A stretch of 20,073 bases of DNA from the NCBI GenBank assembly GCA_937952305.1, contig CALFZO010000135.1, forward strand, positions 1 through 20,073, read 5' to 3'. The notes below the pieces were generated by a model that saw nothing but the letters and a program-made list of their open reading frames with translations, had not been told where the DNA came from and made no database searches. Shown here in pieces: positions 1 through 9,085 of the stretch (position 1 is the stretch's first letter; every line of letters begins with the position of its first letter). The stretch is from an uncultured Anaerolineales bacterium (GTDB lineage Bacteria > Chloroflexota > Anaerolineae > Anaerolineales > UBA6663). The position numbers and the translations under genes are program-made.

Positions 1-885
1 ATCCAGCCCGGCCAGGTCGCGGTGCACGCTGACGCGCGCGTCTGGCAAGGCGGCCCGCGCCAACTGCGCCGCCGTCTCGCCCTGAGTGGCCGCGATCTCG
101 AGCAGCACGCCGCCGTCGGCGCGCAAGGCCTGCGGCGCATCCACCAGCAGACGCCGGACCCACAGCAAACCATCCGGGCCGCCGTCCAGGGCCAGGCGCG
201 GCTCATGGGCAGCCACCGGCAGCGCGCGCAACTCGTCCGAAGCGATGTACGGCAGGTTGGCGCAGATCAGCGCGAACTGGGGCTGGAGCAGGCGCAGGCC
301 TTCCAGCAGGTCCGAGCGGAAGAACGCGATCCGGCCGGCCACGCCGTGCCGTTCGGCGTTCTGGCGCGCCACGGCCAGCGCGTCGGCGGACAGGTCCACG
401 GCCGTCACGCGCGCGGCCGGGTGTTTCACGGCGAGCGTCACGGCGATGCAACCCGAGCCGGTGCCCACGTCGAGGATGTGCCGGTCGGCCCCGGCCGGCA
501 GCGCAGCCAGCCAGGCCAGCGCCCGGTCCACCAGCAGCTCAGTCTCCGGGCGCGGGACCAGCACGCGCGCATCCACCTGGAAGTCCAAGCCATGGAACTC
601 GCGCCGGCCGAGGAGGTAGGCCAGCGGTTCGCCGCGCCCGGCGCGCTCCAGCAGAGCCTGGAACCGGGCCTGCGGCTCAGGGTCCAGCGGCAGCTCGGGG
701 CGGGCCAGGAGTTGGGTGCGGGTCAGGCCGAGGACATGCGCCAGCAGGGCTTCGGCCGTCAGGCGGGGGGCGTCGATGCCGGCGGCGGCCAGGGCCGGCC
801 CGGCCTCCGCCAGGGCCGCGCCGCTGGACGAAGGCCGGAGGCGGAAGGGCCGAGCGCTCGGCGGGCGGCCGGCCTCGTTCGTCAC
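1..885 (-). CDS. prmC: Peptide chain release factor N5-glutamine methyltransferase, 3' end cut by window
   Basis: PrmC (HemK) uses S-adenosylmethionine to methylate the glutamine of the GGQ motif of release factors in the cytoplasm. The frame is open from a GTG at 885 to the window edge, 295 codons against a usual 280-290, so only a few C-terminal residues should be missing. Visible: an N-terminal helical domain (AAAGIDAPRLTAEALLAHVLG), PRPETELLVD, the SAM-binding DVGTGSG at about residues 139-145, and the catalytic motif as NLPY at 210-213 (bases 247-258), where the textbook form is NPPY. It lies directly after prfA, its substrate gene, with one base between stop and start. The start is uncertain: the GTG and the first roughly 20 codons lie inside a repeat element (827-885) and look non-homologous to PrmC. 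No ATG lies between them and the conserved part. Family assignment is firm; the N-terminus is not. Confidence 0.93.
   Translation of the reverse strand, partial: MTNEAGRPPSARPFRLRPSSSGAALAEAGPALAAAGIDAPRLTAEALLAHVLGLTRTQLLARPELPLDPEPQARFQALLERAGRGEPLAYLLGRREFHGLDFQVDARVLVPRPETELLVDRALAWLAALPAGADRHILDVGTGSGCIAVTLAVKHPAARVTAVDLSADALAVARQNAERHGVAGRIAFFRSDLLEGLRLLQPQFALICANLPYIASDELRALPVAAHEPRLALDGGPDGLLWVRRLLVDAPQALRADGGVLLEIAATQGETAAQLARAALPDARVSVHRDLAGLD
827..885. repeat. Stop-codon-associated inverted repeat element, copy 1 (prfA/prmC junction)
   Basis: Read on the plus strand it begins GACGAAGGCCGGA, identical over 13 bases to the left arm of the dnaK/dnaJ element, and ends TTCGTC, giving a terminal GACGAA/TTCGTC inverted pair. 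The centre holds the perfect palindrome CCGAGCGCTCGG (850-861). On the coding strand it starts two bases after the prfA stop codon. It is more degenerate than the copy at 6872 and overlaps the apparent prmC start. Confidence 0.6.
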
Positions 886-886
886 C

Positions 887-1975
887 TCACTCGTCATCGT
901 CCCCGCTGGCCGCGGTTGGCAGCGCCTCACCGCTCAGCCGGGCGGCCTGCTCGCGGGCGGCCAGCTCATCGACGAACTGATCCAGCTTGCCGTCCAGCAC
1001 GCCGTCCAGGTTGTAGATCGACAGGCCGATGCGATGATCGGTGACGCGCGACTGGGGGAAGTTATACGTGCGGATCTTCTCGCTGCGCTCGCCCGAGCCC
1101 ACCTGGGCCTTGCGCTCGGCGGCCTCGGCCTTCTGGCGCTTATCCACTTCTTGCTCGTACAGGCGGGCCCGCAGGATGCTCATGGCGCGCTGGCGGTTCT
1201 GGGTGAGCGAGCGCTCGTCTTCGCATGTCACCACCAGGCCGCTGGGCAGGTGCGTGATGCGGATGGCGGTAGCGTTCTTCTGGACGTTCTGGCCGCCGGC
1301 GCTGGAGGCGCGGTAGGTGTCGATCTTGATATCGCGCTCGGGCACGCTGATCTCGACCTCGTCCATCTCGGCCAGCACGGCCACAGTGGCGGTGGAGGTG
1401 TGGATGCGCCCGGCCGACTCAGTGGCCGGGACGCGTTGGACGCGGTGGACGCCGGACTCGAACTTGAGGCGGGAGTAGGCGCCCTTGCCCTTGACCTCAA
1501 AGACGACTTCTTTGTAGCCGCCCACGCCGGTGGCGTTGGCCGAGAGGATCTCGGTCTTCCAGCCGCGCTCTTCGGCGTAGCGCGTGTACATGCGGAACAG
1601 GTCGGCGGCGAAGATCCCGGCCTCGTCGCCGCCGGCGCCGGCGCGGATCTCGAAGATCACGTTCTTGTCGTCGCGCGGGTCCTTGGGCACCAGCAGCAGC
1701 TTGAGGCGTTCCTCCAGCGGGCCGCGGTGCGCCTCCAGCTGGCGAATTTCATCGCCGGCCATTTCGGCCATGGCCGGGTCGGCCAGCAGCTCGCGCGCGC
1801 CCGCCAGGTCCTTGAGCAGGGTCTGGTACTCGCGGTAGGCGGCCACCACTTCTTCCAGGCCGGAGCGCTCCTTGGCGTACTCGGCGATTTTGGAGAAATC
1901 GCCGTTGGAGCCGGAGGCCAGCAGTTGGTTCAGTTCTTCGTAACGGGCAGCAATTCCGGACAGTTTATCTAACAT
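887..1975 (-). CDS. prfA: Peptide chain release factor 1 (RF1)
   Basis: RF1 recognises UAA and UAG in the ribosomal A site and triggers hydrolysis of peptidyl-tRNA. The protein is 362 residues, as expected for RF1. The codon-recognition tripeptide is PAT (residues 183-185), the PxT form that marks RF1 rather than RF2 (SPF). The catalytic GGQ is at 227-229, followed by NVQKNATAIRITH rather than the HVNTTDSA form seen in Escherichia coli. The chosen start is the ATG at 1975 (MLDKLSG); a GTG at 2002 would add nine residues unlike the family. The ribosome-binding site is weak. It lies downstream of the DHH phosphoesterase gene with a hairpin between them, and is followed at once by prmC, whose product methylates Q229. 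Confidence 0.97.
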   Translation of the reverse strand: MLDKLSGIAARYEELNQLLASGSNGDFSKIAEYAKERSGLEEVVAAYREYQTLLKDLAGARELLADPAMAEMAGDEIRQLEAHRGPLEERLKLLLVPKDPRDDKNVIFEIRAGAGGDEAGIFAADLFRMYTRYAEERGWKTEILSANATGVGGYKEVVFEVKGKGAYSRLKFESGVHRVQRVPATESAGRIHTSTATVAVLAEMDEVEISVPERDIKIDTYRASSAGGQNVQKNATAIRITHLPSGLVVTCEDERSLTQNRQRAMSILRARLYEQEVDKRQKAEAAERKAQVGSGERSEKIRTYNFPQSRVTDHRIGLSIYNLDGVLDGKLDQFVDELAAREQAARLSGEALPTAASGDDDE

Positions 1976-1999
1976 GCGTATTGCCCACTCAGGCGGAGA

Positions 2000-2040
2000 C
2001 ACAAACGCAGGCAGTGAGCGAGGCGGGCTCCCTGCCTGCG
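2000..2040 (-). terminator. Hairpin with short T-rich tail after the DHH phosphoesterase gene
   Basis: On the minus strand a perfect 9-bp stem (CGCAGGCAG/CTGCCTGCG; 2032-2040 with 2006-2014) encloses a second 4-bp stem (GAGC/GCTC) after one mismatch, and is followed by TTTGTGT. This resembles a weak intrinsic terminator between the DHH gene and prfA. It could also be a stem in the prfA leader. The T run is short, so termination is probably partial. Confidence 0.5.
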
Positions 2041-2092
2041 GAATGGGGTGAGCGGCGCGCCGGAGCGAAGACCTAGTCTGTCAGCCAGCGCC

Positions 2093-3001
2093 TCAGCCGG
2101 CGGCCTTCAGCCGGTCGATGATCTCGCGGAATTTGGCGTCGGCGTCGGCTTTGGGAAACTGGGCTGTGCCCGCGCCCTTGTGGCCGCCGCCGCCGTACTC
2201 GGCCAGCAGCTTGCCGACGTTGGTCTGGCACGTGCGATTGAAGATGCTGTGGCCCAACGCAATCGTGCTGATCGAGCCGTCCTTGCCGTCATACAGGCGG
2301 GCCGAGACGTTGGCCTGCGGGAAAAGCGTGTAGATGGCGAAGCGGTTCCCCGGCGGCACCGCCGGCAGGCCGCGGAAATCGGTGATGACCAGGTTGCCAT
2401 CCAGGTGCGAGTGCTTGAGCAGCGCCTGACGGAAGTTCTCGTCCTCGGCGCGCAGCCGGTCGGTCATCAGCTTGACTTCCGGGATCTGCAGAATCTCGTC
2501 GATCGACTTGCTCTTCAGCCAGTCGATCAGCATGATGAAGTACATCTGCAGTTCCAGGTCTTTCAGGCCGCTGCGCGGGTCCACGGTGTAGGCCAGCAGC
2601 ACATAGCCGGTCGGGTTGAGCACATCGGCCTGGGTCAGCTGCGCGCTGTCGATGCGGTCGGTGGCCTCCACCAGATCCTTGTACCGGCCAAAGGCGGCGT
2701 CGCCGCCGTAGTAATCGTAGATCAGACGGGCCGCGCTCGGGGACAGGCCGAACTTACCCTTCAGGCCGGTGAAGGCCGCCATCGGCTGACCGAGGTCCTC
2801 CTCCGAGGAGTGATGGTCAAACCACAGGACGCAGTTCGGATGATAAGGCAGGTTGGCGATGGCCGAGTTGTCCGGCACGATCACCTTGCCATCCTGGATG
2901 TCCTTGGGGTACGCGAACTGGATCGCCTCAATATGCTCCACCGTCGAGAGCAGGACGGCGCAGACCAGGCCATCCCAATCGGCGCGGGTGATGAGACGCA
3001 T
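2093..3001 (-). CDS. DHH/DHHA1-family phosphoesterase
   Basis: This is a 302-residue cytoplasmic protein of the DHH superfamily, metal-dependent phosphoesterases that include exopolyphosphatases, oligoribonucleases and cyclic-dinucleotide phosphodiesterases. The metal-binding motifs are visible: DWDG at residues 8-11, DHH at 62-64 (LWFDHHSSEED), and the C-terminal DHHA1 glycine motif GGGGHKGAG at about 270-278. The start at ATG 3001 is set by AGGAG eight bases upstream. A longer GTG start at 3061 would overlap the predicted promoter. There are no extra CBS or RNA-binding domains. It is divergent from the hrcA operon and upstream of prfA. The substrate cannot be told from sequence; nanoRNA, pAp, c-di-AMP and polyphosphate are all open. 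Confidence 0.85.
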   Translation of the reverse strand: MRLITRADWDGLVCAVLLSTVEHIEAIQFAYPKDIQDGKVIVPDNSAIANLPYHPNCVLWFDHHSSEEDLGQPMAAFTGLKGKFGLSPSAARLIYDYYGGDAAFGRYKDLVEATDRIDSAQLTQADVLNPTGYVLLAYTVDPRSGLKDLELQMYFIMLIDWLKSKSIDEILQIPEVKLMTDRLRAEDENFRQALLKHSHLDGNLVITDFRGLPAVPPGNRFAIYTLFPQANVSARLYDGKDGSISTIALGHSIFNRTCQTNVGKLLAEYGGGGHKGAGTAQFPKADADAKFREIIDRLKAAG

Positions 3002-3040
3002 AGACAACTCCTGAATGCCGGTCAGCCATTCGTGCTCCGC

Positions 3041-3068
3041 ATTATAGCCGGAGACGAACAAAAGCTAA
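3041..3068 (-). promoter_or_regulatory. Probable sigma-70 promoter of the DHH phosphoesterase gene
   Basis: A perfect TATAAT lies at 3046-3041 on the minus strand, about 40 bases upstream of the ATG at 3001. The -35 is weak (TTAGCT at 3068-3063 with a 16-base spacer). The position supports ATG 3001 as the real start. Confidence 0.55.
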
Positions 3069-3115
3069 ATGGGCGCCGTTTCCGCCGGGATTTACTACCA
3101 TCCCACTCTAAGTTA

Positions 3116-3145
3116 TTGACTCGCTTCTTTGACTGGGGGTATAAT
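3116..3145 (+). promoter_or_regulatory. Sigma-70 promoter of the hrcA heat-shock operon
   Basis: TTGACT (3116-3121) and TATAAT (3140-3145) are separated by 18 bases. Transcription should begin near 3152, so the CIRCE operator at 3159 lies just inside the transcript. This is the usual layout for HrcA repression of a vegetative promoter. Confidence 0.85.
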
Positions 3146-3158
3146 CTTCCTCGGCCTT

Positions 3159-3185
3159 TTAGCACTCTCGACCCGAGAGTGCTAA
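3159..3185. promoter_or_regulatory. CIRCE operator (HrcA binding site)
   Basis: This is a perfect match to the CIRCE consensus TTAGCACTC-N9-GAGTGCTAA. The spacer is itself TCG-ACC-CGA, so the perfect inverted repeat extends to 12 bp (TTAGCACTCTCG) around a 3-base centre. HrcA dimers bind CIRCE and repress; the protein needs chaperonin GroE to stay active in Bacillus subtilis. The site ends 10 bases before the hrcA ATG, so in RNA it would also form a strong hairpin beside the start codon. Confidence 0.97.
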
Positions 3186-3195
3186 CCGAGACTTT

Positions 3196-4236
3196 ATGCT
3201 ACCCTTGGCGCAACTCAGCGACCGGCAGCAGATGCTGCTGAGCCTGGTCATCCGCGAATACACCGAGACGGCGCAGGCCGTCAGCTCGAAAGCCCTGGTC
3301 GAGAAGTACAACCTCGGCATCAGTTCTGCAACTGTCCGCAACGAGCTGCTGGCCCTGACCGAGCTGGGCTATCTGCGCCAGCCGCACACCTCGGCCGGGC
3401 GGGAGCCCACCGAGGCCGGCTACCGCTTCTTCGTCCAGCGCCTGATCGGCGAGGCCGAGCTGCCGCTGGCGGAGCAGCGCACCATCAGCCACCAGTTCTA
3501 CCAGGCCCGCGGCGAGGTGGACCAGTGGATGCGGCTGGCGGCCTCGGTGCTGGCCCAGCACGGCCGCGGCGCCAGCCTGGTCACCGCGCCGCGCCAGGTG
3601 CAGGCGCGCTTCAAGCACCTCGAGCTGATCGCCACCCAGGGCCGGACGGTGCTGCTGGTGCTGGTGCTCAACGGCGGCGAGGTGCGCCAGCAGATGCTGG
3701 CCCTGGCCGAGCCGGTCGCCCAGCCCGCGCTCAGCGCCGCCGCCGCCCGCCTCAACACGGCCTGCGCCGGCCTGGACGTCGAGTCCATGTTGAGCCAGGC
3801 CGCCCACCTCTCCACCCTGGAGCAGGAGGTGCTGCGGCTGGTGGCTGAGATGATGCGCAAGAGCGAGGCCTTTTCGGCCTGGGACGTGCACCGCGACGGC
3901 ATCGCCAGCGTGCTGGCCGAGCCGGAGTTCGCCAACTCCGATTCCGCCCGGCAGGCGCTGCGGGTGCTGGAGGAGCGCACCTACCTGGAGGAGTTCCTGG
4001 CCAAGGCCGTCGCGCCGACGGTCGGCGGCGTCCAGGTGGTCATCGGCGGCGAGAACGCCTGGCAGGAGCTCAAGGAGTGCTCGATGGTGCTGGCGCGCTA
4101 CGGCGTGCCCGGCTACGCCACCGGCGCCCTGGGCGTGCTCGGCCCGCAGCGCATGGCTTACAGCCGCGCCATCTCGGCCGTGCGCTTCGTGGCCGGCCTG
4201 ATGAGCGAGCTGATCTACGAGGTCTATTTCGAGTAA
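3196..4236 (+). CDS. hrcA: Heat-inducible transcription repressor HrcA
   Basis: HrcA represses class I heat-shock genes by binding CIRCE. The protein is 346 residues, as in the family. The N-terminal winged-helix domain begins LSDRQQMLLSLVIREYTET and contains SSATVRNEL and GYLRQPHTSAGREPTEAGYR, which are signature HrcA segments. A C-terminal GAF-like dimerisation region follows and ends GLMSELIYEVYFE. The ATG at 3196 fits the family N-terminus. There is no clear Shine-Dalgarno, since the 10 bases before the ATG follow directly on CIRCE. It is the first gene of the block and is predicted to control itself and grpE, dnaK and dnaJ. Confidence 0.97.
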   Translation: MLPLAQLSDRQQMLLSLVIREYTETAQAVSSKALVEKYNLGISSATVRNELLALTELGYLRQPHTSAGREPTEAGYRFFVQRLIGEAELPLAEQRTISHQFYQARGEVDQWMRLAASVLAQHGRGASLVTAPRQVQARFKHLELIATQGRTVLLVLVLNGGEVRQQMLALAEPVAQPALSAAAARLNTACAGLDVESMLSQAAHLSTLEQEVLRLVAEMMRKSEAFSAWDVHRDGIASVLAEPEFANSDSARQALRVLEERTYLEEFLAKAVAPTVGGVQVVIGGENAWQELKECSMVLARYGVPGYATGALGVLGPQRMAYSRAISAVRFVAGLMSELIYEVYFE

Positions 4237-4242
4237 GCGGCC

Positions 4243-4259
4243 CGGCCACAGCCTGGCCG
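4243..4259 (+). repeat. Small 6-bp hairpin just after hrcA
   Basis: CGGCCA pairs with TGGCCG around a 5-base loop, starting seven bases after the hrcA stop. It is immediately followed by the larger 15-bp inverted repeat, so the hrcA/grpE gap carries two stems in tandem. The significance of this small one alone is low. Confidence 0.4.
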
Positions 4260-4263
4260 AACC

Positions 4264-4311
4264 CGGATCTCAGGCCGGCGCCGGAACGCTCCCGCCCCGG
4301 CCTGAGATCCG
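4264..4311 (+). repeat. Perfect 15-bp inverted repeat in the hrcA-grpE gap
   Basis: CGGATCTCAGGCCGG (4264-4278) is exactly complementary to 4297-4311, with an 18-base loop. No T run follows, so it is not a standard terminator. In the dnaK operon of Bacillus subtilis the transcript is processed near hrcA/grpE, and a stem here could protect the 5' end of a grpE-dnaK-dnaJ message. That role is inference. Confidence 0.75.
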
Positions 4312-4339
4312 TTCAATCCAACGACGAAGGTAAGTAAGG

Positions 4340-4891
4340 ATGGACGACGACACACCGACCGCCCCCGAAACTGCGCCGCCCGCCAACGGCGCGGCCGCCG
4401 AGACCGCCCCGGCCGAGGCCGAGGCGCTGCGCCAGGAAGTTGAGGCCGCCAAGGCCAAGGCCGCCGAGTACCTGGACGGCTGGCAGCGCGCGCGCGCCGA
4501 CTTCGCCAACTACAAGAAGCGCGTCGAGCGCGAACAGGCCGAGACCTACCAGACCGCCACCGGCCGCGTGATCGCGCGTTACCTGGACGTCGTCGACGAC
4601 TTCGACCGCGCCCTCAAGGGCCGGCCGGCCGAGGCCGACGGCGCCGAGGCGCTGGCCAAGTGGGCCGAGGGCGTCAGCCTGATCGCGCGCAAATTCCAGA
4701 ACCTGCTGGACGCCGAAGGCGTGGCGCGCATCGACGCCGACGGCAAGCCGTTCGACCCGACCCTGCACGAAGCCGTCGTGCACGAGGACAGCGACACCCA
4801 CCCGTCCGGGCACATTGTCGAGGTCCTGCGCCATGGCTACAAACTGGGCGAGCGCGTCATCCGCCCCGCCCTGGTCAAAGTGGCGAAGTAG
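4340..4891 (+). CDS. grpE: Nucleotide exchange factor GrpE
   Basis: GrpE dimers release ADP from DnaK and so drive the Hsp70 folding cycle in the cytoplasm. The protein is 183 residues. An acidic Ala/Pro/Glu-rich tail (1-30) is followed by a long coiled-coil helix with the typical YLDGWQRARADFANYKKR segment (about 49-66). The C-terminal beta-wing contains FDPTLHEAV and ends GERVIRPALVKVAK. GAAGG nine bases before the ATG at 4340 supports this start. It lies 103 bases after hrcA and 61 bases before dnaK, and probably shares the hrcA promoter. Confidence 0.96.
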   Translation: MDDDTPTAPETAPPANGAAAETAPAEAEALRQEVEAAKAKAAEYLDGWQRARADFANYKKRVEREQAETYQTATGRVIARYLDVVDDFDRALKGRPAEADGAEALAKWAEGVSLIARKFQNLLDAEGVARIDADGKPFDPTLHEAVVHEDSDTHPSGHIVEVLRHGYKLGERVIRPALVKVAK

Positions 4892-4952
4892 AGATTAGGA
4901 TCAGAGGCTGGAACTAACGCGAGTGGCCAGTCTCTTAACCAGGAGATTATTC

Positions 4953-6866
<1,914 letters not shown>

Positions 6867-6871
6867 CGATT

Positions 6872-6924
6872 GACGAAGGCCGGAAGACGGAGGGCAGCCG
6901 AGCCTCCGTCTTCCGGCGTTCGTC
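6872..6924 (+). repeat. Stop-codon-associated inverted repeat element, copy 2 (dnaK/dnaJ junction)
   Basis: A 22-base arm (6872-6893, starting GACGAAGGCCGGAAGACGG) pairs with 6903-6924 at 21 of 22 positions around a 9-base loop. It begins five bases after the dnaK stop and ends 12 bases before the dnaJ ATG. There is no T run after it. It is the best-preserved of three related copies in this window and would form a very stable RNA stem in the polycistronic message. Confidence 0.9.
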
Positions 6925-6936
6925 TGTGGCCCAAAC

Positions 6937-8064
6937 ATGGCCGACAAGCGCGATTACTACGACATCCTGGGCGTCCAGCGCACCGCCAGCGCCGACGAGC
7001 TTAAGTCCGCCTACCGCAAGCTCGCCAAGCAGTACCACCCGGACGTCAACCGGGAGGCGGGCGCGGACGAGAAGTTCAAGGAGATCAGCGAGGCGTACGC
7101 CGTGCTCTCGGACACCGAGAAGCGCGCGGCCTATGACCGCTTCGGCCACGCCGGCGTCAACGGCGGCTTCGGGGCCGGCAGCCCGGACTTCAGCGGCTTC
7201 GGCGTCGAGGACATCTTCGAGACCTTCTTCGGCGGCGGCATGGGCGGGATGGGCCGCTCTTCACGCCGCGCCCCGCGCCGCGGCGCCGACCTGCGCTACG
7301 ACCTGCAGATCTCGTTCGAGGACTCGCTGACCGGCGTGGAGCGCGAGATCGAGGTCACCCGCAACGAGGTCTGCGAGACCTGCCGCGGCAGCGGCGCTGA
7401 GCCCGGCACCACCCCGGTGCGCTGCGCCACCTGCAAGGGCACCGGCGAGGTGCGCCAGGTGCGCCAGACCTTCCTGGGCTCGATGGTCAACGTCACCACC
7501 TGCCCGGCCTGCCGCGGCACCGGTGAGATGATCAACTCGCCCTGCCGCACCTGCAACGGCCGCACCCAGGTGCGCCGCACGCGCCGGCTGACCATCAACG
7601 TGCCGCCGGGCGTCAACACCGGCACGCAGATCCGGCTGACCAGCGAGGGCGAGCCCGGCCTGAACGGCGGCCCCAACGGCAACCTGTACGTCGTCATCAA
7701 CGTCGTCGCGCACAAGTACTTCCGCCGCCGCGACGATGACCTGTACCTAGAGATCGGCGTCAACGTGGCCGTGGCCGCGCTGGGCGGCGAGGTGGCGCTG
7801 CAGACGCCGTACGGCGCCGACAAACTCAAGCTCCCGGCCGGCACCCAGTCTGGCACGATCTTCACCCTGCGCGGCAAGGGCGTGCCGCACCTGCAGCGCA
7901 GCGGCAAGGGCGACCTGTTCGTCATCGTCAACGTCACCACGCCCAGCAACCTGACCGGCGACCAGAAGAAGTGGCTCAACGAGCTCAAGAAGAGCCTGGC
8001 CGCCGAGGCCCAACCCCTGGAACGCGGCCTGCTGGATCGGCTGCGCGACGCGCTGAGTGAGTGA
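6937..8064 (+). CDS. dnaJ: Co-chaperone DnaJ (Hsp40), type I
   Basis: DnaJ delivers substrates to DnaK and stimulates its ATPase. The protein is 375 residues with the full type I layout: a J domain (about 4-70) with HPD at 34-36, a Gly/Phe-rich linker (GGFGAGSPDFSGFG), a zinc domain with four CxxCxG-type repeats (CETCRGSG, CATCKGTG, CPACRGTG, CRTCNGRT), and C-terminal beta domains. The ATG at 6937 fits the family N-terminus (MADKRDYYDILGV) and no in-frame start lies just upstream. No Shine-Dalgarno is visible in the 12 bases between the upstream hairpin and the ATG. The TGA stop is also the first three bases of the next repeat element. Confidence 0.98.
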   Translation: MADKRDYYDILGVQRTASADELKSAYRKLAKQYHPDVNREAGADEKFKEISEAYAVLSDTEKRAAYDRFGHAGVNGGFGAGSPDFSGFGVEDIFETFFGGGMGGMGRSSRRAPRRGADLRYDLQISFEDSLTGVEREIEVTRNEVCETCRGSGAEPGTTPVRCATCKGTGEVRQVRQTFLGSMVNVTTCPACRGTGEMINSPCRTCNGRTQVRRTRRLTINVPPGVNTGTQIRLTSEGEPGLNGGPNGNLYVVINVVAHKYFRRRDDDLYLEIGVNVAVAALGGEVALQTPYGADKLKLPAGTQSGTIFTLRGKGVPHLQRSGKGDLFVIVNVTTPSNLTGDQKKWLNELKKSLAAEAQPLERGLLDRLRDALSE

Positions 8065-8140
8065 CGAAGGCCGAAAGACGAAAGCCGGGGCGCTGGCCCC
8101 TCAGCGCCGGGCTTTCGCCCTCGGTCCGCCGGCATTCATC
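8062..8140 (+). repeat. Stop-codon-associated inverted repeat element, copy 3 (dnaJ/prmA junction)
   Basis: It starts TGACGAAGGCCGAAAGACG, matching 18 of 19 bases of the copy after dnaK, and ends in CCGGCATTCATC, similar to CCGGCGTTCGTC there. The centre is a hairpin of about 16 bp (8079-8095 with 8102-8117) with small bulges. The TGA of dnaJ is part of the element. It ends about nine bases before the prmA ATG. Confidence 0.75.
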
Positions 8141-8149
8141 CAAATCCAC

Positions 8150-9073
8150 ATGCACTGGCTTGAAATTTCCCTGACCGTGGGCGCCGAGGCGGCCGAGGCC
8201 GTCAGCGAGGTCCTGGCGCGCTTCGCGCCGGACGGCGTCGCCCTGGAGGCCACCCGCTTTGAGGTCACGGCCGACGATCACGGCGTGCCGGTCGGCGACG
8301 TGGTCGTGCGCGCCTACCTGCCCGTGGACGCGGGCCTGGAGGCGACGCGCGCCCGGCTCGAAGAGAGCCTGTGGCATCTCGGCCAGATCCTGCCCCTGCC
8401 CGCCCCGGCCTACCGGCCGATTGCCGAGACCGACTGGTCCGAGTCCTGGAAGGCCAACTTCCACCCCATCCGCATCGGCCGGCGGCTGCTGATCGTGCCG
8501 GCCTGGCTGGCCGCCACCACGCCCGTCGACGCCGAGCGCGGCGAGATCGCCATCCTGATGGACCCGGGCATGGCGTTCGGCACCGGCACCCACCCCACCA
8601 CGCAGCTCTGTCTGGCCGCGGTCGAGCGCCACCTGCGGCCGGGCCAGAAGGTCATCGACCTGGGCACCGGCTCCGGCATCCTGGCGATCGCGGCCGCCAA
8701 GCTGGGCGCTGGGCCGGTGGTGGGCTGCGACATCGACCCGGAGGCCGTGCGCGTGGCCTGTGAGAACGCTGCCGCCAACGGCGTGGCCGCGCAGCTGCGC
8801 CTGGAGGCCGGCTCGCTGGCCGAACTGCTGGCCGCCGGCGAACGCGCGCCTTTCGTGCTGGCGAATATCCTGGTGCGCGTCATCGTCGATCTGCTCGATA
8901 AGGGGCTGGCCGACCTGGTGGAGCCGGGCGGCCTGCTGGTGCTGTCCGGCATCCTGGAAGGCCAGGCCTACGAGGTGCGCGCCGCCCTGCAGCGCCACGG
9001 CCTGACGCTGGCCGCGCAGGAGCACATCGAGGACTGGGTGGCGCTGATCGCGCGCAAACCGGCCGCGCCCTGA
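8150..9073 (+). CDS. prmA: Ribosomal protein L11 methyltransferase
   Basis: PrmA trimethylates ribosomal protein L11 using S-adenosylmethionine. The protein is 307 residues from ATG 8150 (MHWLEISLTV), which fits the family start. An earlier GTG at 8057 in the same frame would translate the repeat element (SDEGRKTKAG) and is not credible. Motifs: ETDWSESWK (93-101), FGTGTHPTT (143-151), DLGTGSGILAIAAAKLGA (170-187), and ANI at about 238-240 in the position of the family's catalytic loop. No Shine-Dalgarno is visible. It follows dnaJ, a common arrangement, and is 12 bases before the P-loop gene. Confidence 0.96.
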   Translation: MHWLEISLTVGAEAAEAVSEVLARFAPDGVALEATRFEVTADDHGVPVGDVVVRAYLPVDAGLEATRARLEESLWHLGQILPLPAPAYRPIAETDWSESWKANFHPIRIGRRLLIVPAWLAATTPVDAERGEIAILMDPGMAFGTGTHPTTQLCLAAVERHLRPGQKVIDLGTGSGILAIAAAKLGAGPVVGCDIDPEAVRVACENAAANGVAAQLRLEAGSLAELLAAGERAPFVLANILVRVIVDLLDKGLADLVEPGGLLVLSGILEGQAYEVRAALQRHGLTLAAQEHIEDWVALIARKPAAP

Positions 9074-9085
9074 GGCCGGCGCGCC

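Noticed and set aside
22..1972. Plus-strand open frames of 340 and 418 residues over prmC and prfA
   Set aside because: The minus strand encodes full PrmC and RF1 motifs. The plus-strand frames are codon-bias shadows.
8057..8149. N-terminal extension of PrmA from a GTG at 8057
   Set aside because: It translates the repeat element, overlaps dnaJ, and is not found in PrmA. The family start matches ATG 8150.
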